Source: Burkholderiaceae bacterium (lineage in GTDB: Bacteria > Pseudomonadota > Gammaproteobacteria > Burkholderiales > Burkholderiaceae_C). Taken from it: 8,470 bases of DNA. The stretch lies in assembly GCA_017999135.1 (NCBI GenBank), contig JAGOBT010000109.1, positions 1 through 8,470 on the forward strand, given 5' to 3'. A program made the position numbers and the translations under genes. Below are positions 1 to 6,949 of the stretch, piece after piece (the first letter of the stretch is position 1; each line of letters begins with the position of its first letter). The notes under the pieces are model-generated. The model was given only the letters and a program-made list of their open reading frames with translations, was not told the DNA's origin and ran no database searches.

Positions 1-236
1 AGACGCCGCAGCAGGCCATGGACAACCTGGCCGAAGAGATGGACCAGGTGATGGCCCGCCTGGAGCGCGCCGGCATGGCCAAGTGCGCGCCCAAGCTCAA
101 CAAGAAGGAAGACCCGAAGAAGTACCTGAGCGACAAGTCGGCACCGTGGGCCAAGCTGGCCAACGAGAAGCCCAAGGGCGAGACCATCGCCTATGACACC
201 CTGCTGAACGCCTGGAAGGCTGGCAAGGTGCGCTGA
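1..236 (+). CDS. Carbohydrate ABC transporter substrate-binding protein, C-terminal fragment
   Basis: This frame is open from the window edge (first whole codon at base 3) to a TGA at 234-236, so only the last 78 residues are present. The ATG at 18 is internal and not a supported start, because the frame continues upstream (TPQQA) and no ribosome binding site precedes it. The tail contains PKLNKKEDPKKYL and KLANEKPKGETIAYD, followed by a Trp-Lys-rich end. From memory, this resembles the C-terminal end of periplasmic sugar/polyol-binding proteins of ABC importers in Burkholderiales. Such proteins deliver sugars to a membrane permease from the periplasm. The substrate cannot be assigned from this fragment. 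Alternative: another periplasmic binding-protein family with a similar Lys-rich tail. Confidence 0.7.
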   Translation, partial: TPQQAMDNLAEEMDQVMARLERAGMAKCAPKLNKKEDPKKYLSDKSAPWAKLANEKPKGETIAYDTLLNAWKAGKVR

Positions 237-246
237 GCGTCGCTGC

Positions 247-289
247 GGCGGCGCAACCGGGCGCCGCCCGCTGCCCACTGGTCAGTGGG
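247..289 (+). terminator. Two tandem hairpins after the ABC binding-protein gene
   Basis: Eleven bases after the stop codon there is a perfect 8-bp stem (247-254 with 261-268, loop AACCGG). It is followed by a second perfect stem, CCCACTG/CAGTGGG (274-280 with 283-289). Neither is followed by a T run, so this is not a classic intrinsic terminator. Stem-only terminators are plausible in GC-rich genomes. The position supports transcript-end formation or 3' protection, but the function is inferred. Confidence 0.45.
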
Positions 290-379
290 TGGGCGTGACA
301 CGGGATGGCGGGCGCTGAGCGGCCCGTCATCCTTCAGCTTGAGCATGTCGGTGCCGTGCGCGCTGGCCATCATCCTGCG

Positions 380-397
380 GCGGCGCGCTGGCGCCGC
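380..397 (+). other. GC hairpin in the 5' leader of the metallopeptidase-like gene
   Basis: GCGGCGC (380-386) pairs perfectly with GCGCCGC (391-397) around the tetraloop GCTG. It ends 32 bases before the ATG at 430. It may be part of the mRNA leader, or simply GC-rich noise. No convincing -35/-10 pair was seen in the 237-429 gap. Confidence 0.25.
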
Positions 398-413
398 ACA
401 ATCGGGATCGGCT

Positions 414-421
414 GAGAAGGG
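414..421 (+). promoter_or_regulatory. Ribosome binding site for the 957-residue protein
   Basis: GAGAAGGG lies 8 bases before the ATG at 430. This is a good purine-rich Shine-Dalgarno-like match, and it supports this start over any later in-frame ATG. Confidence 0.55.
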
Positions 422-429
422 CACGCACC

Positions 430-3303
430 ATGGACTTGTTGCACACCGGCTGGCAGACCCTGGGCGGCGGGCCGCCCGTGCCGGGCGCCTTCCACATCGA
501 GACAGTCACCGATCCGTTCAGCCATGAACCGGTGATCGGCATGGTGCGGCACACGGGCACGGCCTTTGTCGCCCAAGTGCAACAGCCGGCGCAGGCGGAC
601 GACGCCACCTGGCAGGCGCTGGCCATGCACTATCTGCGGGCCCTGTCCAGCGCGCTGCAGCTGTCCGCCGGCCAGCGGGGCTGGCTGTCGCCTGCCGTGT
701 GGCGGCGGCTTGAAGACAGCGCTGCAGGCCGCAGCGTCCCGCCCGGCCTGGCATGGCTGCCGATCACCTGGGGCCGGCTCGACGAGGTGGACGACGACCC
801 CACCGGGTCGTTCTGGCTTGCGCGTCCCGGTGCCGGGCCGTCGGGTGATGGCAGCCGGGACGGCACTCTCGTGCTGCTGGCCGGCTGCATGCGGCACCAG
901 CTGCAGTTCGGCAGCGACATGGGCCTGCGCCTGGCCATCCACCTGCAGGGCGAGCGCGCGCTGGTGCTGGGCGTCACGCTGTCGGGGCTGTCACACGACC
1001 AGTCACTGCACAGCGCGCCACTGGACGACAGCAGCGATGCGCCCTTGCGGGACTTGCTTAGGCGGCTCAAGCCGGCCATCGGCCAGGCTTTGGGTGGTGC
1101 CCACAGCGTGTGGCTGCGTGGCCTGGAACGCGTGCGCACGCCGGGTGCGCCTGATCACCGGCTGCGTGCCAGCGGGTACCTGCTGCGGCCCACGCAAGCC
1201 CCCCGGGGTGGCCCACGTCCGGCTGGCGTGGCGCCGGGTCGGGCACGCGTGCGTGATTTCTGCGTCGACCTGGATGCACCGCCGCATGCCGTGCCGGTGG
1301 TGGTGGCGGTGCGGCGTGACGACGATGCCGGCAGTGCGGCCGGGGTGGTGGCCAAGTCCTCGCAACGGCTGGTGCGTGCTTTCCTGCGCGACGGTGCGTC
1401 CCAGGGGCCAGCCGACACCCTGCATGAGCGCCGCCCCACAGCCGACGAAGCCGTGCTCCAGCGCCTGCAGCAGCCGGTGCAGCTGCTGCTGCAGGCGAGG
1501 ACACTGGCCTACGCCCGGCTGGGCCAGGTGGTGACCGAAACCCGCGGCGCCAGGCGGGTTCCTGAAGACATCTCCGCCTCGACTGTCGATGTGACCGACC
1601 AGGCCGTCGTCCAGCTGGGCAAGCCGGGCGGTGCCCAGGCAGCGCCGCGGCCCGTGTGGACGGACGAGCAGGCAGCCATCGAGGCACATGTGCGCGCTGC
1701 CGAGCTGATCGATCGCATGGTTGCCTATGGCCTGGAGCCGGCGGCTGCCTTCCGTTTTGCACGCCTGCCGCTGGTGCAGCGGGTGCGCAGTGCCATCCCC
1801 TGGGCACCGGACGGCGACGTGCCGTATGCCGAGGTGCGCCCCTTCATCGGCGATGACGAGGCCGAGGCGCAGACCGATGCCACCGGCACGGCGCTGGACC
1901 CGGAGACGGCCGGCCGGCTGCAACTGCTGGTCAAGTACGGATCGGCCGACCCCACGCACCGCCGCCACCAGCCTCTGCGGCAGGCGCAGGGCGGTGATCA
2001 TCCGGCCCGCACCCGGGCACAGTTCCTCAGCGTGGCGTCTGACCCGCGGTGGGCCTGGCATGAGTTTGGCCATGTGCTGAACTTCGCCAGCACGGGTGAA
2101 CTGGAGTTTCCATTCGCCCACAGCGCTGGCGATGCGCTCGGCGCGATCGCGCTGGACCCCCTGTCGGGCCTGGCCACGGCGGCCGAGCCCGAGCACCCGT
2201 TGCGGTTTGCCAGCTTCCCGTGGATCCAGGTGCCGGGCCGCAGCCACGGGCAGGCGGCAATGCGGGGCTTTTGCTGGTGCGGTGCACGCAACCAGGTGCG
2301 CCTGGACCTGCGGGCCCCCCTGGAGCGCCATCACCACGGCTACTTCGAAGAGCAATTGCTGTCGTCGTCGCTGTTCCGTCTGTACCGCAGCCTGGGTGGC
2401 GACACCCGGGCCACCGGTGCCGATGCGACGGTCAACGCGCAGGACACGCAGACCCGCCTGGCGGCGGCCGACCATTGCATGCTGCTGGTGATGCGCGCCA
2501 TCGCGCTGCTGGGGCCGGACAGCGTGGCGCCGGCGCGCACAGCCGACCAGTTCGTGTCGGCGCTGGTGGATGCCGATGCCGGTGCCGGCGACTGGACCAT
2601 CCAGACCCACTGGCCACTGGACGCACTGCCGCGCACCGTGCAGCGCCAGGGCGGGCGGGTGCACAAGCTCATCCGCTGGGCGTTCGAGCGCCAGGGCCTG
2701 TACGCCACCGACCAGCCGCGTGAGGTGGCCGAAGGGCCGGGGCTGGCACCGGCTGTGGACATCTACATCGCCGACAGCCGCCCGCAAGCCGGCCCGGACG
2801 CCGGGCCTGGCAGCTACCAGCCCGTGCCCTTGCGTTGGGAACCGCAGGCGCCCTGGTTGGCCGACGATGGCGCGCTGCAGCGCCGGGCCGGCGGGGACTT
2901 GCAGTTGCGCATCGGCAACCGCGGGCGCGACACCGCCGACCAGGTCCAATTGCGCTGGTGGTGGTCGGGTCCCCGCACCCAGGCTGGCTTCACCTGGCAT
3001 GCCTGGCCGGTTGGCGGGGCCACGCAGCTGCAGGTGCCGCCTTCTGGCCTCTGGCTGCCGCTGTTGCCCGGGCTGCCGGGAGAAGCACACTGGCTGCTGG
3101 CCTGCGTCGATGCACCGGCCGACCGCGCCAATCTGCAGGCCGACGAGGCCCCGCCGTCGGATGCCGAGTTGCTGATGCACCTGGTGGCGCATGACAACAA
3201 CCTGGCACTGTGGTGCCTGGAGACGCCGGCACAGAGCTTGCGAGGAGATGAATCACGCCCGGGCGTGATCCCTGGCACCACAAGCTCTCAGCCCCGGGCT
3301 TGA
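430..3303 (+). CDS. Uncharacterised HEFGH-motif zinc-metallopeptidase-like protein with C-terminal CARDB/Ig-like domain
   Basis: A 957-residue protein of unknown role. Residues 1 to about 270 form a region I do not recognise, with no signal peptide or membrane segment. The core carries H544-E-F-G-H548, the HExxH zinc/catalytic signature of zincin peptidases. It is followed by FAHSAGDALG with H564 and D568. In thermolysin-like enzymes the equivalent stretch (NExxSDxxG) gives a Glu as third zinc ligand, and here the aligned residue appears to be His564. Further on come a CWC pair (C615, C617), FEEQLLSSSLFRLYRSLGGD from about residue 639, and RVHKLIRWAFERQGLY (743-758). Residues about 820-930 look like a CARDB/Ig-like beta domain (LQLRIGNRG, ending DNNLALW). 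I recall similar HEFGH...FAHSAGD proteins annotated only as hypothetical in other bacteria; this is memory, not a search. The gene converges on the PAP2 gene and overlaps it by 16 bases. Peptidase activity is inferred from the motif alone. A non-enzymatic or structural role is possible. Confidence 0.85.
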   Translation: MDLLHTGWQTLGGGPPVPGAFHIETVTDPFSHEPVIGMVRHTGTAFVAQVQQPAQADDATWQALAMHYLRALSSALQLSAGQRGWLSPAVWRRLEDSAAGRSVPPGLAWLPITWGRLDEVDDDPTGSFWLARPGAGPSGDGSRDGTLVLLAGCMRHQLQFGSDMGLRLAIHLQGERALVLGVTLSGLSHDQSLHSAPLDDSSDAPLRDLLRRLKPAIGQALGGAHSVWLRGLERVRTPGAPDHRLRASGYLLRPTQAPRGGPRPAGVAPGRARVRDFCVDLDAPPHAVPVVVAVRRDDDAGSAAGVVAKSSQRLVRAFLRDGASQGPADTLHERRPTADEAVLQRLQQPVQLLLQARTLAYARLGQVVTETRGARRVPEDISASTVDVTDQAVVQLGKPGGAQAAPRPVWTDEQAAIEAHVRAAELIDRMVAYGLEPAAAFRFARLPLVQRVRSAIPWAPDGDVPYAEVRPFIGDDEAEAQTDATGTALDPETAGRLQLLVKYGSADPTHRRHQPLRQAQGGDHPARTRAQFLSVASDPRWAWHEFGHVLNFASTGELEFPFAHSAGDALGAIALDPLSGLATAAEPEHPLRFASFPWIQVPGRSHGQAAMRGFCWCGARNQVRLDLRAPLERHHHGYFEEQLLSSSLFRLYRSLGGDTRATGADATVNAQDTQTRLAAADHCMLLVMRAIALLGPDSVAPARTADQFVSALVDADAGAGDWTIQTHWPLDALPRTVQRQGGRVHKLIRWAFERQGLYATDQPREVAEGPGLAPAVDIYIADSRPQAGPDAGPGSYQPVPLRWEPQAPWLADDGALQRRAGGDLQLRIGNRGRDTADQVQLRWWWSGPRTQAGFTWHAWPVGGATQLQVPPSGLWLPLLPGLPGEAHWLLACVDAPADRANLQADEAPPSDAELLMHLVAHDNNLALWCLETPAQSLRGDESRPGVIPGTTSSQPRA
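3252..3269. terminator. 18-bp perfect palindrome at the convergent junction, candidate bidirectional terminator
   Basis: ATCACGCCCGGGCGTGAT is a perfect inverted repeat. As RNA it can fold into a 7-bp stem with a CCGG loop on either strand. It lies within the last codons of the metallopeptidase-like gene and 19 bases beyond the stop of the convergent PAP2 gene, a natural place for a terminator of the minus-strand transcript. A second short inverted repeat, AGCCCCGGGCT, covers 3290-3300. No T tract follows on either strand. A protein-binding site is an alternative. Confidence 0.4.
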
Positions 3304-4730
3304 TGGGGCATTGCTGGCGCGGCTGCCGGCGCCAGCACGGCGTCGTTCGGTTGCAGCGTCGGCCATTCCGCTTCGACCAGTGCCCAGATGCGCTGCAGGC
3401 TGGGCACCTGCAGCAAGGGAGCTTCTCCCGCATCGCCGGGGCGGCACCGCGCCCAGACGCCGGCAGCCAGCTTGCGGCTGGCAGCGCTGTCACTGGGGTA
3501 GTGCACCCCCAGGCGCTCGCGGCCACGCGCCACCCGCCAGGCCAGCCACAGCAGTGGCGACCGCTGGTCCTGGCCGTACCTGATGGCGCCCGGGTCCAGA
3601 AAGTCGGGGCCGGGCCGGGGGGTGTCACCCAGTGCCTGACCGTCCCTGAAGATGCCGAAGCGCTGCGCAATGCCCGGCACCGACAACAGGAACAGTGCCA
3701 TCAGGTGCGCCACCATCGAATGGCCGCTGGGGAAGGCCGGATGCTGCGGTGGCCCCCACGGCGGAGTGAGCCCGGGGCAGAGGAGCGACGGCCGCACACG
3801 CCGGTACATGGCCTTGTATTGCATCTTCACCAGATTGCCGATGGCGGTGGCGCAGTTCATCAGCTCCATCGTCCATGGCTTGCTCGCCGGGTCGATGCCC
3901 ATCAGATGCACGTAGTAGGGCGTGATGTGGGCCGATTGCATGGCCAGCTCGGGCAGGTAGCGCAGGCGGTCGTCGCGCATCTGGTCGACCAGCACGCTGA
4001 GCTCGCGGTTGATCTCGTTCCAGGCCTGCGCTGGCGTGACCGTCCGGCCCGCATGCACGGCGCCGGCTCGCCAGCCCGTGATCTGTGGGTCGTCTTCCAG
4101 CAGGGCCTGCAGGCTGCCAGCCAGCTGCTGGCCGGGTTCCACCGCCAGCCAGCTGGCGTTGTGGTGCCGGCCGGCCAATTCGCGCGCGGCCATCACCGCC
4201 GGGCTGCCGAGGTTCAGGTCTTGCAGCCATTCGTTGAGCTGGTCATCGAAGGGCAGGGTCCAGAAGCGCAGTCCCGGATCCCAGTCGCCCACGTGCCACT
4301 GCAGCGGCGGGCGGACGGCATGCGGATTGATGCGCTGCTCGGACGGCACGGCCGGCCAGCCATTGCCCACGGCGAAATCCAGCGTCCAGGGCAGCGGGCC
4401 CCATGCGGCCGGCGTGGCGTACTCACTGCGGGCAACGGGGCCGTACCCCCCCTGGAAGCCCGCGCCACTGGCACCACCGGCCCCGGTGCCGGGCGCAGGC
4501 GGCACCCAGGCCGGCCCTGCCCCGGACGGGTAGGCCGCATGGTTGGGCGCGCTGTAGGCAGCATGGTTGGGTGCGCTGTAAGCCGCATGGTTGGGCGCGC
4601 TGTAGGCAGCGTGATTGGGGGCGCTGTACGCAGCGTGGTTGAACGCCGAGTAGGCTGCATGGTTGGGCGCGCTGTAGGCCGCATGGTTGCCGCTGGCCAG
4701 CGGCAACAGGTTCTGTGCATTCCAGACCAT
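3288..4730 (-). CDS. PAP2 / vanadium-haloperoxidase-type phosphatase-like protein with N-terminal NHAAYSAP repeats
   Basis: A 480-residue protein with all three motifs of the PAP2/vanadium haloperoxidase superfamily: K306-x6-R313-P314, P334-S-G-H337-S and R404-x5-H410-x3-D414. The first and third motifs bind phosphate or vanadate; His410 is the nucleophile (vanadate ligand) position and His337 the acid-base position. Family members remove phosphate from lipids or small molecules, or oxidise halides with peroxide; the sequence alone does not decide which. Residues 15-70 are seven tandem octapeptides (NHAAYSAP), followed by a Gly/Pro/Ala-rich linker to about residue 105. No signal peptide and no set of transmembrane helices is evident, unlike membrane PAP2 lipid phosphatases. 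This favours a soluble haloperoxidase-like fold. The start ATG has a strong GGAGGA ribosome binding site. The gene lies 42 bases downstream of the wHTH regulator on the same strand, probably as an operon, and its 3' end overlaps the convergent metallopeptidase-like gene by 16 bases. Confidence 0.88.
   Translation of the reverse strand: MVWNAQNLLPLASGNHAAYSAPNHAAYSAFNHAAYSAPNHAAYSAPNHAAYSAPNHAAYSAPNHAAYPSGAGPAWVPPAPGTGAGGASGAGFQGGYGPVARSEYATPAAWGPLPWTLDFAVGNGWPAVPSEQRINPHAVRPPLQWHVGDWDPGLRFWTLPFDDQLNEWLQDLNLGSPAVMAARELAGRHHNASWLAVEPGQQLAGSLQALLEDDPQITGWRAGAVHAGRTVTPAQAWNEINRELSVLVDQMRDDRLRYLPELAMQSAHITPYYVHLMGIDPASKPWTMELMNCATAIGNLVKMQYKAMYRRVRPSLLCPGLTPPWGPPQHPAFPSGHSMVAHLMALFLLSVPGIAQRFGIFRDGQALGDTPRPGPDFLDPGAIRYGQDQRSPLLWLAWRVARGRERLGVHYPSDSAASRKLAAGVWARCRPGDAGEAPLLQVPSLQRIWALVEAEWPTLQPNDAVLAPAAAPAMPHQARG
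4521..4688 (-). repeat. Seven-copy 24-bp in-frame tandem repeat encoding NHAAYSAP
   Basis: Seven consecutive 24-base units encode NHAAYSAP. The second ends in Phe instead of Pro, and the last is NHAAYPSG, where the repeat merges into the linker. The units differ at several third codon positions (for example CAT or CAC for His, and GCC, GCG or GCT for Ala) while the peptide stays nearly constant. This suggests selection on the peptide rather than a very recent slippage event. The 24-base period keeps frame, so copy number could vary among strains without breaking the gene. Confidence 0.95.
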
Positions 4731-4735
4731 GGGGA

Positions 4736-4741
4736 TCCTCC
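4736..4741 (-). promoter_or_regulatory. Strong ribosome binding site of the PAP2-type gene
   Basis: On the minus strand GGAGGA lies 5 bases before the ATG at 4730. It is a near-perfect Shine-Dalgarno sequence, and it sits in the 42-base gap after the regulator's stop codon. It fixes the start so that the octapeptide repeats are translated. Confidence 0.75.
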
Positions 4742-4772
4742 ATCGGTGTCGGGGGGGGTGTCGAGCGCCCGT

Positions 4773-6869
4773 TCAGGGCGGCAGGCCGGCGGTTTCCAGC
4801 GCCTGCAGCAGCTTGTCGCGCATCGGCTGTTGCAAGGGCGACCATTGGCCGAACTGCCGCACTGAAAAGTCGGGCAGCTCGTCCAGCAGCTCCTGGGCCA
4901 GCGCACGGGCCTCGGCCAGCTCGCCGGTCTGCACCAGCGCACCGATCAGGAAGCGGCGCGCGCCGTTGTAGCGTGGGTTCAGCCGCAGGGCCTTGCCCAG
5001 CCAGGCCACGGATTCGTCGTAGCGCCCGCCGCCGAAGCAGGCGCTGCCGCAAATCGTGTAGTACCAGAAGAGGTGCTGGTCGAACGGACTGAGGCGCATG
5101 GCCTGCTGCACCCGGTTGAGGGCCTCGTCGCAGCGGCCCAGGTAGGACAGCGTGGCGCCGCTGCGTGCCCAGGCGGCGGCACAGCTCGGGTTGATCGACA
5201 GAGCCTGCTCGTACAGTTCCAGCGCCTGGGTGTGCTGCTGTTTCTGCAACGACAGCATGTAGCCTGCCACCGACAACGCCCAGGCGTCCCGCCCGTCCAG
5301 CCGCACGGCCTGCATGGCATGGTCCAGCGCCAGCCGGCTTTCCACGCCCTGCAGGGCAGCGCGGCCCTCGGCCGAGGCCAGGCTGTACCACCAGGCCAGG
5401 TGGGCATGGGCCTGGGCGTAGTCGGGGTCGATCTCGATGGCGCGGCGCAGCAGGTCGCCGGCCTGGACGAACTCTGCCGAGCCGAGCTGGTAGATGCCGG
5501 CCAGCGCACGCAGCACGCAGTCGTAGGCGCCATAGTGCTCGGTCGGGCGGCTGCGGACCCGGGCCACTTCTTCGTCCTGCAGCGGTGGCGCCACGGCCGC
5601 CGCCACGCTGGCGGCAATCTCCGACTGGAAGCTGAACACGTCCGCACTGCTGCCGTCGTAGCGCTGTTGCCAGAGGATGCGCTGGTCGGCCGCATGCAGC
5701 AGCCGCACATGGATGCGCAGCTGCGTGTCGGCCTGGCGCACGCTGCCCGTCAGCAGATAGCGCACGCCGAGTTCGTCGGCCACGGCGGCCAGGTCGTCCT
5801 GCCGGCTGCGGTAGTGCAGGGTGGAGCCGTGGGCGATGACGAACAGCGCACGGTTCAGCGACAGGGCGGCGATGATCTCCTCGGTGATGCCATCGCCGAA
5901 GTACGGGTCACTGCCCACGTCGCTGGCAAAGGGCAGCACGGCCAGTGTGGCCATCTGCACTGCCTGGCGCGGTCGCGCGGCGGCCCGGGCCGTGGCGTCG
6001 ATGCTGGACAACGCACGAAACACCTGCATCGGCCGCCGGGTGCGGCGCATCAGCCGCTCGCCCAGTGGTTCAAACCGGGCGTCGAGCTTGCCGTAGGCGA
6101 AATCGCGGACCTTCTGGGTCACCAGCACGTCGTCATGCCCTGCACTCAAGTGGAGATCGGCCGCCACGTTGACGCCGTCTCCCACGAGTTTGCCGTCGTC
6201 CACCAGCACGTCATCCACAGCGATGCCGATGCGCATGTGCAGCGCGGACGTGTCGGTGAGTGCCCCGCGCCGGCTGGCCAGTGCCCGCTGCAGGGCCAGC
6301 GACCAGTCCACCGACTCGACAGCACTGCCGAATTCGATCTGCACGCGTTCGGCCGTCAGCTCGATCAGGCGGCCTCCGTAGCGCGGCACGTCGCGCTCGA
6401 TCAATTCATTGCGCACGCGCTTCCAGGCACCGGCTGCGGCCGCTGCGTCGCGCTCGACCAGACGCGCCCAGTCCATCACGTCGGCCTGCACCACCGTGGC
6501 CAGGCGCCGCAGCAGGCGCGCTGCCGGCTGGTGGCCGGGCGCCTGCACTGCCGCCAGGGCCGGTTGTGGCTTGCCGGTGGCCGCAAGTGCCAGGCGGTAG
6601 CCGCGCCCCGTGACCGTGGCGATGGCCTCGTGCCCGAGCAGGCGGCGCAGGGCCGAAATCTGCACGGTGAGGTTGTTTTCTTCCACCACCAGACCAGGCC
6701 AGGCGAGGTCGAGCAGTTCGGCCTTGCTGACGACGCGGTCGCAGCGCTCGGCAAGCGCCAGCAGCACGTCGAAGGCCCGTGCGCCCAGCACCACGGGTGC
6801 ACCATCCACGAGCAGGCTGCGCTCACCCGCCAGCACCGCAACGTGGCCAAACTCCAACTTCTGCGACAC
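4773..6869 (-). CDS. Winged-helix regulator with degenerate class III cyclase-like, TolB-like and TPR domains
   Basis: With the GTG start at 6869 the protein has 698 residues. Residues 5-95 are a CadC/OmpR-type winged helix: KLEFG start, VVSKAELLDLAWPG, an ENNLTVQISALRRLLG recognition-helix region, and the closing wing TVTGRGYRL. Residues about 120-285 resemble a class III adenylate/guanylate cyclase domain (QADVMDWARL, MRIGIAVDD, VGDGVNVAADL). Key sites look degenerate: the usual GDG metal motif reads LTAERVQIEF, and the catalytic Arg after the conserved Asn234 is Asp238. Only the first metal Asp (D130) is in place. Residues about 309-420 are a TolB-like domain (LAVLPF, YFGDGITEEII, LLTGSVR), and about 440-690 hold five or six TPR repeats. 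The likely role is a cytoplasmic DNA-binding regulator that senses a ligand or partner through its C-terminal modules. The PAP2 gene follows after 42 bases and is the likeliest target, with self-regulation also plausible. The frame stays open to a TTG at 6932 (719 residues), with ATGs at 6920 and 6911. Only the GTGs at 6872 and 6869 have a ribosome binding site. Confidence 0.88.
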   Translation of the reverse strand: MSQKLEFGHVAVLAGERSLLVDGAPVVLGARAFDVLLALAERCDRVVSKAELLDLAWPGLVVEENNLTVQISALRRLLGHEAIATVTGRGYRLALAATGKPQPALAAVQAPGHQPAARLLRRLATVVQADVMDWARLVERDAAAAAGAWKRVRNELIERDVPRYGGRLIELTAERVQIEFGSAVESVDWSLALQRALASRRGALTDTSALHMRIGIAVDDVLVDDGKLVGDGVNVAADLHLSAGHDDVLVTQKVRDFAYGKLDARFEPLGERLMRRTRRPMQVFRALSSIDATARAAARPRQAVQMATLAVLPFASDVGSDPYFGDGITEEIIAALSLNRALFVIAHGSTLHYRSRQDDLAAVADELGVRYLLTGSVRQADTQLRIHVRLLHAADQRILWQQRYDGSSADVFSFQSEIAASVAAAVAPPLQDEEVARVRSRPTEHYGAYDCVLRALAGIYQLGSAEFVQAGDLLRRAIEIDPDYAQAHAHLAWWYSLASAEGRAALQGVESRLALDHAMQAVRLDGRDAWALSVAGYMLSLQKQQHTQALELYEQALSINPSCAAAWARSGATLSYLGRCDEALNRVQQAMRLSPFDQHLFWYYTICGSACFGGGRYDESVAWLGKALRLNPRYNGARRFLIGALVQTGELAEARALAQELLDELPDFSVRQFGQWSPLQQPMRDKLLQALETAGLPP

Positions 6870-6875
6870 CACTGT

Positions 6876-6882
6876 TCCCCTT
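6876..6882 (-). promoter_or_regulatory. Ribosome binding site that decides the regulator's start
   Basis: On the minus strand AAGGGGA precedes tandem GTG codons at 6872 and 6869, with about 4 and 7 bases between its last G and the two codons. The second GTG has the better spacing. The upstream TTG (6932) and ATG candidates (6920, 6911) have no comparable purine-rich sequence. Confidence 0.5.
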
Positions 6883-6931
6883 GGCAAGCGCCGCCCACCG
6901 TGTGCCGGCATGCCTTGCATCCATCGCTTCA

Positions 6932-6949
6932 ACGTGCATCGTACGTGCA
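6932..6949 (-). promoter_or_regulatory. Candidate operator: ACGTGCA-N4-ACGTGCA direct repeat upstream of the regulator
   Basis: Two exact ACGTGCA copies (6932-6938 and 6943-6949, plus strand) are separated by TCGT, a period of 11 bases. A weaker third copy, ATGTGCC (5 of 7), sits one more 11-base step on, at 6954-6960. Tandem 7-base repeats with 4-base spacers are the geometry of PhoB-type winged-helix sites. The site lies about 60-80 bases upstream of the regulator's GTG start. A weak -10-like TACGAT on the minus strand (6943-6938) falls inside it. Binding by the adjacent regulator is inferred. Confidence 0.4.

Noticed and set aside
566..1534. A 322-codon plus-strand frame inside the metallopeptidase-like gene
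   Set aside because: It is Cys/Trp/Arg-rich nonsense typical of an off-frame reading and lacks a ribosome binding site; the frame starting at 430 continues through it without interruption.
1003..3192. A 729-codon minus-strand open frame opposite the metallopeptidase-like gene
   Set aside because: Composition is Arg/Gln/His-rich with no motif, while the plus strand has HEFGH, a CARDB-like domain and a ribosome binding site. It is a shadow of the real gene.
4521..4688. The 24-base tandem repeats as a CRISPR array or minisatellite outside a gene
   Set aside because: Units are contiguous without unique spacers, in frame, and keep one peptide, so they are coding repeats.
3300..4865. A 521-codon plus-strand open frame opposite the PAP2-type gene
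   Set aside because: The minus strand carries all three PAP2 motifs and a strong ribosome binding site. The plus frame has only repeat-derived low-complexity sequence (VGRMVGRAVG-like).
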